DNA from: JAHEEL01 sp034660035
Lineage (GTDB): Bacteria; Actinomycetota; Acidimicrobiia; Spongiisociales; UBA5794
Direction of reading: 5' to 3'
Assembly (NCBI GenBank): GCA_034660035.1
Contig: JAYEIJ010000165.1
Location: 1-25,614 of the forward strand
Length of the DNA: 25,614 nucleotides
In this document: piece by piece, positions 7,107 through 11,982 of the stretch
Numbering within the stretch: the first letter of the stretch is position 1
Layout of the letters: every line of letters begins with the position of its first letter
Position numbers and translations under genes: made by a program
The notes under the pieces: model-generated
The model's database searches: none
What the model was told of the DNA's origin: nothing
The model's input: the letters and a program-made list of their open reading frames with translations, nothing else

Positions 7107-7940
7107 ATGACGCGAATCGTGCGTTTGCTCGCAATCGGAGCGATGCTCCTTGCACTCGGAGCCGGCGTCGCCGCATGTTCCGGTGACGGCTTGCCGACGA
7201 CGACCGCAGCCGGTGGGGGAGAGACGACCGAACCTGCCGATACCACGGCGGCCCCCGATACAACCGCGGCGCCCGACACGACCGCGGCGCCTGATACAAC
7301 GGCGGCGCCTGACACGACCGCGGCGCCCGATACCACGGTCGCTCCCGGTGACGAGAGCGAGGGTGAAGCGCCCTGGTGGATACTGATCGTCGGCGGACTC
7401 CTTGTCCTCGTTTTGATCATCGTTCTTGCCACTTCGGGCAAGAAGAAGGACGTCACGGTTGCCGCTACCGGTCCGTCGTGGAAGCAACTGGCACGAAGCG
7501 GCTACGCCGACTCACGTTGGCTCTTCGACCATCTCACAGAGGCATTGGCTCTGTGGCGCGGCAACGCCAAGTACGACCAGAAGACGGATGTCGGTGCCAC
7601 GGCGGAGACCGCTAGTGCCGAGACGTGGCAGAAGCTCTCCGGCCGCATGAACGCCGCGACCGACCATCTCTACGCTCTCGAGGCAGCGGCGCCCGACACC
7701 AGGACCGCGGAGACGGCGCGAAGCGTTGTCGATCGGCTCAACGACACCCGTGCGGGCGTCGACGCGAGGGCAGAGGCTCGATACACCTACCGGGCGACCG
7801 AGGCGGAAGGGGAAGGACAGCCGGACCGGTCATCCCGGCTCTCTTCGGCGCGGGACCGGGAACAACGGGCGTCCGAGAACCTCGCTGAGTCCAGGAGGCG
7901 CCTTGCGGAGGCGTTGACGAGCCTCTCGGCGATCACCTGA
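7107..7940 (+). CDS. Putative lipoprotein with six-fold TTAAPD repeat and internal membrane helix
   Basis: A 277-aa protein of unknown function. Residues 1-23 form a signal peptide with lipobox VAAC (Cys24). Then comes a low-complexity segment with DTTAAP repeated about six times (45-80), a strong membrane helix WWILIVGGLLVLVLIIVLATS (90-110) followed by GKKK, and a charged, largely helical C-terminal domain (about 115-277, rich in Ala/Glu/Arg). GGGAGAG precedes ATG 7107; the frame is open from 7053 but lacks a ribosome site there. If Cys24 is lipidated outside and the helix is inserted, the C-terminal domain would be cytoplasmic, giving a double-anchored protein. Alternatively the N-terminal helix is an uncleaved anchor. 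The gene converges on the dehydratase gene 15 bp away. Confidence 0.75.
   Translation: MTRIVRLLAIGAMLLALGAGVAACSGDGLPTTTAAGGGETTEPADTTAAPDTTAAPDTTAAPDTTAAPDTTAAPDTTVAPGDESEGEAPWWILIVGGLLVLVLIIVLATSGKKKDVTVAATGPSWKQLARSGYADSRWLFDHLTEALALWRGNAKYDQKTDVGATAETASAETWQKLSGRMNAATDHLYALEAAAPDTRTAETARSVVDRLNDTRAGVDARAEARYTYRATEAEGEGQPDRSSRLSSARDREQRASENLAESRRRLAEALTSLSAIT
7239..7346 (+). repeat. Six tandem 18-bp repeats coding for DTTAAP
   Basis: Units start at 7239, 7257, 7275, 7293, 7311 and 7329. They differ mainly at third codon positions (GAT/GAC, ACC/ACA/ACG, CCC/CCT), and the last unit reads DTTVAP. The synonymous differences suggest selection on the peptide or an old expansion. The array may vary in copy number between strains. 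Confidence 0.92.
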
Positions 7941-7955
7941 CGGACGGGGGATCGG

Positions 7956-8906
7956 TCAGAGGCGGTTCGCCGCTTCCAGCCATGACAGATCGGTGTTGCC
8001 TCCTGAGATGATGACGCCGACGCGTCGACCAGAGAAATGGTCAGGCTCAGTTCTGAGTGCCGCGAGGGGCGTGGCACCGGAGGGCTCGACCACGAGTTTC
8101 ATCCGCTGAAGATGGAACAGGGCCGCAGCGAGGATGGATGTCTCGGTCACACGGATCACGTCCGCGTCGAGGGCGGTGAGGATGGCGAAGGGTCTGGCAC
8201 CGATCCCCGTAAGGAGGCCGTCGGCCAAGGTGACGGGGTTCACGACCCCCGCAAGGCGCCGGCCCGACCGGAGCGAGCGGAAGGCCTCGTCGACGGCGAA
8301 AGGCTCGGCGCCGATCACAGGGATCGGCGCATCGTGCGCCGCAGCCACGGTGGCCGCTCCGGAGAGCAACCCGCCGCCGCCGATGGGTGCAACGATCACG
8401 TCGAGGTCCGGGACTTGATTCACGAGTTCGAGCGTGGCGGTGCCCTGTCCGGCGATGACCGCCGGATTGTCGAAGGGATGGATGAGGACCGCTCCGGTCC
8501 GTTCAACAACGGCAGCGGCAGCGGTCTCCCGATCGGCGTGATCACAGAACACGACCTCGGCGCCGTAGGAACGAACCGCATCGACCTTGAGTTTCGGCGC
8601 GGTGCGCGGCATGACGATCCACGCGGGCAGGTCCCGGATGGCTGCCGCGTAGGCAACGGCCTGACCATGATTCCCCGACGAGTGCGTCGCCACGCCGGGA
8701 ACGCTCTCCGGCAGTTGCAGGACCGCATTGGTTGCGCCGCGCGCCTTGAAGGCACCGACCTTCTGCAGATTCTCGGCCTTGAAGAAGACCCTGGCACCGA
8801 GTTCGCCGTCGAGAGTCGATGAGGTGAACACGGGCGTCCGGTGAACGAACGGAGCGATGCGATGGGCCGCTGCTTCAACGTCCGCGTAGTCGACGGGGAG
8901 TGTCAT
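7956..8906 (-). CDS. PLP-dependent threonine/serine dehydratase (or serine racemase)
   Basis: Fold-type II pyridoxal-phosphate enzyme, 316 aa, the size of catabolic threonine ammonia-lyase and serine racemase and lacking the C-terminal ACT regulatory domain of biosynthetic IlvA. The Schiff-base lysine is K54 in GAFKARGA, SSGNHGQA (about 77-84) binds the substrate carboxylate, and GGGGLLSG (176-183) is the phosphate-binding loop. A conserved ISGGN motif lies near the C-terminus. The start is ATG at 8906-8904 because it begins with the family-typical MTLPVDYADVEAAAHRI; upstream sequence in this frame antisense-reads the next gene. The ATG overlaps the stop of the preceding CREST gene by 4 bp, so the two are translationally coupled. 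Dehydratase versus racemase cannot be separated by eye. Confidence 0.9.
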   Translation of the reverse strand: MTLPVDYADVEAAAHRIAPFVHRTPVFTSSTLDGELGARVFFKAENLQKVGAFKARGATNAVLQLPESVPGVATHSSGNHGQAVAYAAAIRDLPAWIVMPRTAPKLKVDAVRSYGAEVVFCDHADRETAAAAVVERTGAVLIHPFDNPAVIAGQGTATLELVNQVPDLDVIVAPIGGGGLLSGAATVAAAHDAPIPVIGAEPFAVDEAFRSLRSGRRLAGVVNPVTLADGLLTGIGARPFAILTALDADVIRVTETSILAAALFHLQRMKLVVEPSGATPLAALRTEPDHFSGRRVGVIISGGNTDLSWLEAANRL

Positions 8907-9577
8907 GACGATGGCTCCTGATTGCGCGGCCGGACCGTAGCGACGAAGTAGGCGCCGAATGCCGGGGCGGAGAGGATGTGCCACAGACCGTGGAACTGGA
9001 TCACATCGTCGGGTACGCACGTTGGCGCCCCCGTTCGCCCGAGAGCGTTGAAGACGAGCGCAGCGGCGAACAGAGCGAGCGCCGCCGCGTACCAACGGCC
9101 GTCGATCCCGCCCACTCGGTGCATGAGGAGATCGGAGACGACCAACGCCGCAATGGAGACGGCGGCAAGCAGATTCGTCGACGTGGGAACGAGGATCAGA
9201 GCGATCGTCATGATCGCAGACACCGACACAACGGCGCCCCAGGCCCATCCGCGGAGGATGCCGTATGGCGATGCGGGGTTCATGATGATCAGGAACCACA
9301 AGGTCGTGAGGAACGTGATGTCGTGAGCGAATGCCGCGATCGCCGGCTGCGGTCCGTGATATAGGAAGCTGCCGATACCGGTCGCTATCAGAAGAATCCC
9401 GAAGACGCTGCGGAGCGATCGCTCGCGGTGTCGGGTCGCAGGCGCCGACATCATGAGGGCGATTCCTACGACCGCGTACGCCAGGCTCGTCCAGGCAGCC
9501 ACCGGCTGGATCAGCCATCCACTGCCGAGGGCTTCGCAGTCGCCGGCACCGAGGGTGGCGGAGAGCGTTTCGAACAT
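8903..9577 (-). CDS. CREST-superfamily (alkaline ceramidase-like) integral membrane protein
   Basis: 224 aa with about seven membrane helices. The CREST pattern is visible: GSFLYHG (Ser70, His74), AHDITFL (Asp86) and the C-terminal HGLWH (His196, His200). These five residues are the conserved Ser/His/Asp/HxxxH set that binds zinc in ceramidases and relatives. The N-terminal CEALGSGWLIQPVAAWTSLAY also resembles prokaryotic CREST proteins. It is therefore a likely membrane hydrolase acting on an amide or ester lipid; the substrate is unknown. I chose ATG 9577-9575 because TACGCT lies exactly 6 nt upstream, as for a leaderless mRNA, and no Shine-Dalgarno site is present. A start at 9673 would add 32 non-membrane residues and overlap the divergent promoter region. 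It is followed by the dehydratase with a 4-bp overlap. Confidence 0.8.
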   Translation of the reverse strand: MFETLSATLGAGDCEALGSGWLIQPVAAWTSLAYAVVGIALMMSAPATRHRERSLRSVFGILLIATGIGSFLYHGPQPAIAAFAHDITFLTTLWFLIIMNPASPYGILRGWAWGAVVSVSAIMTIALILVPTSTNLLAAVSIAALVVSDLLMHRVGGIDGRWYAAALALFAAALVFNALGRTGAPTCVPDDVIQFHGLWHILSAPAFGAYFVATVRPRNQEPSS

Positions 9578-9583
9578 GCGTGC

Positions 9584-9589
9584 AGCGTA
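9584..9589 (-). promoter_or_regulatory. -10 element of a predicted leaderless promoter (CREST operon)
   Basis: On the minus strand TACGCT is followed by 6 nt and then the ATG, so transcription would start at or next to the start codon. The same hexamer at the same distance precedes pafA. No -35 or Shine-Dalgarno site is seen. Confidence 0.45.
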
Positions 9590-9636
9590 CCCGTGTCGCG
9601 AAGATCGGAACGGAGCGCGATGGTCGCGAAGGCGAT

Positions 9637-9642
9637 TAGCCT
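9637..9642 (+). promoter_or_regulatory. Possible -10 element for the Holin-X-like operon
   Basis: TAGCCT fits TANNNT and would give a 25-nt leader including TTGAGGGA before ATG 9674. It diverges from the CREST promoter about 50 bp away. Confidence 0.3.
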
Positions 9643-9673
9643 GTAGATCAGTCGAACACGTTGAGGGATACAC

Positions 9674-10009
9674 ATGGCCACATTGCAGGAGCTTCCCGCC
9701 CTGATCGTCGAGTTCCGTGATCTCGCGAAGGAGTACCTCCTCCAGGAGACCGTCGGGCAGGCGAAGAAGCTCGGGCGTTTCGCCGGTTTCTCGTTGGGTG
9801 CAGCCGTTCTATGGTCCCTGGCGATGATCCTCATCGGGATCGCCGTCATGCGCGGCTTCGTCGACGTCTTACCGAACGGTCCGTACTGGGAGGCGCTTGG
9901 ATACGTCATCGCCGTAGTCGTGTTCGTTGCTATCGCCGCGATCGTTGTCAAGGCAGGACCGAGTCCCGAACCTGAAGATCCGACTGCCCAGACCGGAGGC
10001 ACAACATGA
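9674..10009 (+). CDS. Holin-X-like (phage holin superfamily III) small membrane protein
   Basis: 111 aa. An N-terminal amphipathic, charged segment (LIVEFRDLAKEYLLQETVGQAKKLGR) is followed by two membrane helices (about 36-58 and 75-94) and a Pro/Glu-rich acidic tail. This is the layout of the putative actinobacterial Holin-X/DUF1469 family. The family name comes from similarity to phage holins; chromosomal members are usually not phage genes and their role is unknown. TTGAGGGA precedes ATG 9674. It is the first gene of a tightly coupled chain: its TGA overlaps the next ATG. Confidence 0.75.
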   Translation: MATLQELPALIVEFRDLAKEYLLQETVGQAKKLGRFAGFSLGAAVLWSLAMILIGIAVMRGFVDVLPNGPYWEALGYVIAVVVFVAIAAIVVKAGPSPEPEDPTAQTGGTT

Positions 10010-10203
10010 CCATCAGTCGTGATGATCTCGAAGGCAAGCTGAGAGAGATCGAGGGTGTCGTCGTAGAGACGGAAGAAGGGGCGAAGAGGAACGCCGCTCT
10101 CTACATCGGCGGTGCGGTGGTTGTGGTGGTAGCGATCGTTGCCTATGGAATCTGGCGGTCGCGTCGTCGCCGGATCCATATCGAGGTTTACCAGACAACA
10201 TGA
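10006..10203 (+). CDS. 65-aa single-span membrane protein
   Basis: Acidic, probably helical N-terminus (DDLEGKLREIEGVVVETEEGAKRN), one membrane helix (LYIGGAVVVVVAIVAYGIW) and a strongly basic cytoplasmic-side flank RSRRRR. By the positive-inside rule the C-terminus faces the cytoplasm. The ATG overlaps the stop of the Holin-X-like gene (ATGA) and its own stop overlaps the next ATG in the same way, so it is co-translated with both. I recognise no family with a known function; it probably works with its neighbours. Confidence 0.75.
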   Translation: MTISRDDLEGKLREIEGVVVETEEGAKRNAALYIGGAVVVVVAIVAYGIWRSRRRRIHIEVYQTT

Positions 10204-10466
10204 AACTCGGCTACGTCGTTCGCAACTGGTGGTACAAACGGTTTCACCGAACAGTGCGTATCGGCTGGGTAACCGTCAGTTCCGCGATGAAGACCAACGA
10301 CATGCCTCGTTTTGGGATCGGCATTGCGCTCCTGGGATACGGACTCATGAAGGGGCGCGGTGAGCGCCGCCGGATCTATAAGACATCGATCGATGTCGAC
10401 CAAGGCACGACCATCCGCGTCATGCGAGGTCGGCACCCCATCGCCGAGACCTCCCCTCTCCCATAG
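10200..10466 (+). CDS. 88-aa basic protein of the Holin-X-like operon
   Basis: Basic N-terminal region (NWWYKRFHRTVRIGW), one moderately hydrophobic glycine-rich segment (about 38-50, FGIGIALLGYGLM) that could enter the membrane, then a charged C-terminal region ending HPIAETSPLP. It overlaps the preceding stop by 4 bp (ATGA at 10200-10203). Function unknown; conserved coupling with the two upstream membrane genes suggests one complex or process at the membrane (inference). Confidence 0.7.
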   Translation: MKLGYVVRNWWYKRFHRTVRIGWVTVSSAMKTNDMPRFGIGIALLGYGLMKGRGERRRIYKTSIDVDQGTTIRVMRGRHPIAETSPLP

Positions 10467-10477
10467 GACGATACGAG

Positions 10478-10579
10478 ATGCGCAGTAACCCGAAATGGAC
10501 CAAGGTCGTCATCTGGGTCATCGTCGCGACGATGGTTCTCTCGCTCTCCGTGGCGATCATCCCAGCCCTCGGGGGATGA
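10478..10579 (+). CDS. 33-aa transmembrane microprotein before trmI
   Basis: ATG 10478 opens a 33-codon frame: a short basic head (MRSNPKWTK), one strong hydrophobic helix (VVIWVIVATMVLSLSVAII) and the tail PALGG. Its TGA (10577-10579) overlaps the trmI ATG (10576) as ATGA, and it starts 11 bp after the previous gene. The junction pattern is that of the whole chain, which argues for translation despite a weak ribosome site (AGGACG). The layout of a basic head plus one helix in about 31-33 aa recalls the Firmicutes Prli42 stressosome microprotein, but I see no firm similarity. Confidence 0.6.
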   Translation: MRSNPKWTKVVIWVIVATMVLSLSVAIIPALGG

Positions 10580-11388
10580 TCACCGGTTCTCCGTTCGCTC
10601 CGGGGGACGCCTGCCTGCTCTTCGACGTCAAAGGTCGCCGGTACCTCATCGAGTTGATCCCTGGTCGGAGCTTCCACTCGCACCGCGGAGCGCTTCCGCA
10701 CGACGAGATCATCGGTTCGCCTGAAGGCTCATCTCTCGAAACGACGAGCGGCACGCACTTGACGGTTGTGCGACCGCGGCTCGCCGACTACGTCTTGAAG
10801 ATGTCGCGGGGAGCGAACGTCCTCTATCCCAAGGATGCGGCGGCGTTGATGGTCTGGGCCGATATCGGGCCGGGGATGACGGTGCTCGAAGCCGGCACCG
10901 GATCCGGTGGCCTCACCATGATGCTGGCCAGGGCCGTGGGTCCGACCGGTCGAGTGGTGAGCGTTGAACGAAGGTCCGACCACGCCACCCTCGCCCGCAG
11001 CAGGATCGCGGGGTTCTTCGGAGGGGTTCCCGGATGGGTAGACCTGAGAGTCGGAGAGGTTGTCGACACGGTCGCTGAAGTTGGTCCCGAGCGGATCGTG
11101 CTCGACGTACCCGAGCCGTGGGAGATCGTCGAAGCAGCGGCGGAACACCTCCCCGGCGGCGGCGGCTTCGCCTGCTACGTCCCGAACGTGCCGCAGGTCG
11201 AGACGGTTCGGTCGGCGATCGCCGACACCGGTCGATTCATCGAAGTGTCGACGTTCGAGGTGATGATGCGAGACTGGTCCGTGAACGGCCGCTCGGTCCG
11301 TCCGTCCCACAGGATGGTGGGACATACGGGATTCATAACGGTGGGGAGAAAGGTACTCCGTAGTCCGTGGCCGCCTGCGGCGGCGTAG
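10576..11388 (+). CDS. trmI: tRNA (adenine-58-N1)-methyltransferase TrmI
   Basis: S-adenosylmethionine-dependent enzyme that makes m1A58 in the T loop of tRNA, 270 aa, active as a tetramer in characterised bacteria. The N-terminal small beta domain (about 1-70) is followed by a Rossmann methyltransferase domain with motif I VLEAGTGSGGLT, the following acidic strand end VVSVE, and motif IV VLDVPEPW, which is diagnostic of the family. The C-terminal HRMVGHTGFITVGRK matches TrmI ends. The frame is open from 10495; I chose ATG 10576 because MITGSPFAPGDACLL is the expected start and it overlaps the microprotein stop. trmI also lies next to the proteasome genes in Mycobacterium (Rv2118c). The last residues (PWPPAAA) are encoded by a GC hairpin at the edge of a repeat element. 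Confidence 0.93.
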   Translation: MITGSPFAPGDACLLFDVKGRRYLIELIPGRSFHSHRGALPHDEIIGSPEGSSLETTSGTHLTVVRPRLADYVLKMSRGANVLYPKDAAALMVWADIGPGMTVLEAGTGSGGLTMMLARAVGPTGRVVSVERRSDHATLARSRIAGFFGGVPGWVDLRVGEVVDTVAEVGPERIVLDVPEPWEIVEAAAEHLPGGGGFACYVPNVPQVETVRSAIADTGRFIEVSTFEVMMRDWSVNGRSVRPSHRMVGHTGFITVGRKVLRSPWPPAAA

Positions 11389-11456
11389 TCAGTAGTCGGT
11401 ATTCGGTATTCGGTATTCCGAACTGGTCGACCCAGGGAGACTCCGGGCGATGGCAG

Positions 11457-11499
11457 GACGCGGAAAAGGCCGCACCCGAAAGTACGGCCTCTTCGTGTC
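11457..11499 (+). terminator. Terminator hairpin for trmI inside the repeat element
   Basis: AGGCCG (11467-11472) pairs with CGGCCT (11485-11490). The outer arms GACGCGGAA and TTCGTGTC extend the stem with one wobble, one bulge and one mismatch. TCTTTA follows. It lies between the inverted heptad arrays in the convergent gap. Confidence 0.55.
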
Positions 11500-11533
11500 T
11501 TTACCGACTACTGACTACCGAATACTGACTACT

Positions 11534-11550
11534 GCCGGCCGAAGGCCGGC
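11534..11550 (-). terminator. GC palindrome directly after the ferredoxin stop
   Basis: GCCGGCC-GAA-GGCCGGC, a 7-bp stem that begins at the base next to the ferredoxin stop codon (11551-11553). There is no T-run. It is the outer palindrome of the composite repeat and may end ferredoxin transcription. Confidence 0.45.
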
Positions 11551-11796
11551 CTACGGCTCGATGAAGATGCACTCGCCCGGGCACTCTTCTGCTGATTCGA
11601 CCACGGCATCCATCTGGTCGTCGGGGAAGTTCGCCAATCCTTCGGCGCCCTGCGGGTTCCCCTCTGAGGCGGCGAAGACCTTCTCGCCCTCGCGCACGTA
11701 CGCAAGTCCGTCGTCGAGGAGTACGAAGACGTCGGGTGCGATCTCTTCGCAGATCCCATCGCCGGTGCAGAGATCCTGATCGATCCAAACCTTCAT
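11551..11796 (-). CDS. Small single-cluster ferredoxin ([3Fe-4S]/[4Fe-4S] type)
   Basis: 81-aa electron carrier. Cluster ligands are in CTGDGIC (C-x2-D-x2-C, Cys10 and Cys16) and ECPGEC near the C-terminus. An Asp at the second ligand position is typical of ferredoxins holding a [3Fe-4S] or Asp-ligated [4Fe-4S] cluster, like those serving actinobacterial cytochromes P450 (where His is common). Start ATG 11796-11794 has AAAGGACA 7 nt upstream. The frame stays open far upstream antisense to mpa, but those residues are not ferredoxin-like. It is divergent from mpa and convergent with trmI. No P450 or reductase is nearby, so its partner is unknown. Confidence 0.88.
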   Translation of the reverse strand: MKVWIDQDLCTGDGICEEIAPDVFVLLDDGLAYVREGEKVFAASEGNPQGAEGLANFPDDQMDAVVESAEECPGECIFIEP

Positions 11797-11827
11797 GGCC
11801 TGTGTCCTTTCAAAGCGTGACGGATGA

Positions 11828-11833
11828 AAGATA
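11828..11833 (-). promoter_or_regulatory. -10 element for the ferredoxin gene
   Basis: On the minus strand TATCTT gives a transcription start near 11821 and a 25-nt leader that includes AAAGGACA. It lies inside the region that would be coding if mpa started at 11824, which supports a later mpa start. Confidence 0.35.
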
Positions 11834-11925
11834 GTCGCCGATTCGTAGAACGACGAGTTCATCCGGAGACCCGGGTATGGCCCATCGACGACATCCAACC
11901 TCTTCCCGCAAACGGGCCTGAGGCC

Positions 11926-11931
11926 TACACT
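11926..11931 (+). promoter_or_regulatory. -10 element for the mpa-dop-pup-prcBA operon
   Basis: TACACT at 11926-11931 with only a weak TTCCCG at 17 bp spacing. Transcription would start near 11938, after the upstream ATG at 11935 and before GTG 11983, giving a leader of about 45 nt. Confidence 0.35.
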
Positions 11932-11982
11932 CGGATGACGAGTTGGAAGCGATGCGTGGATGAAGGCGAAGAGGATCAGATC

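Larger units (their letters stand above)
11371..11550. repeat. Composite inverted repeat: GC palindromes and 7-bp arrays between trmI and ferredoxin genes
   Basis: Left part: CCGCCTGCGGCGG palindrome (11371-11383), then five 7-bp units GTAGTCA, GTAGTCG, GTATTCG, GTATTCG, GTATTCC (11385-11419). Right part, read on the minus strand from 11550: palindrome GCCGGCCTTCGGCCGGC, then units GTAGTCA, GTATTCG, GTAGTCA, GTAGTCG (11532-11505). Both halves run palindrome, then heptads, pointing at each other. GTAGTCAGTAGTCGG (11385-11399) is a perfect 15-bp inverted match to 11504-11518. The trmI stop codon TAG is inside the first unit. The element fills the convergent gap and could act as a two-way terminator. 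Confidence 0.85.

Noticed and set aside
8907..9518. N-terminal extension of the dehydratase frame.
   Set aside because: It is in another frame of the CREST gene and is Arg-rich without homology to any dehydratase; the 316-aa start fits the family.
6066..10009. A prophage lysis cassette made of the endolysin-like amidase and the Holin-X-like gene.
   Set aside because: The genes are 2.7 kb apart with opposite-strand metabolic genes between, and no phage structural, integrase or attachment sequences are present.
11385..11532. A CRISPR array, suggested by the repeated units.
   Set aside because: Units are 7 bp, directly adjacent with no spacers, and no cas genes are near.
11824..11982. Longer mpa start at ATG 11824 or ATG 11935.
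   Set aside because: No ribosome site at either; the region carries -10 elements for both divergent genes, and GTG 11983 has AAGAGG before it.
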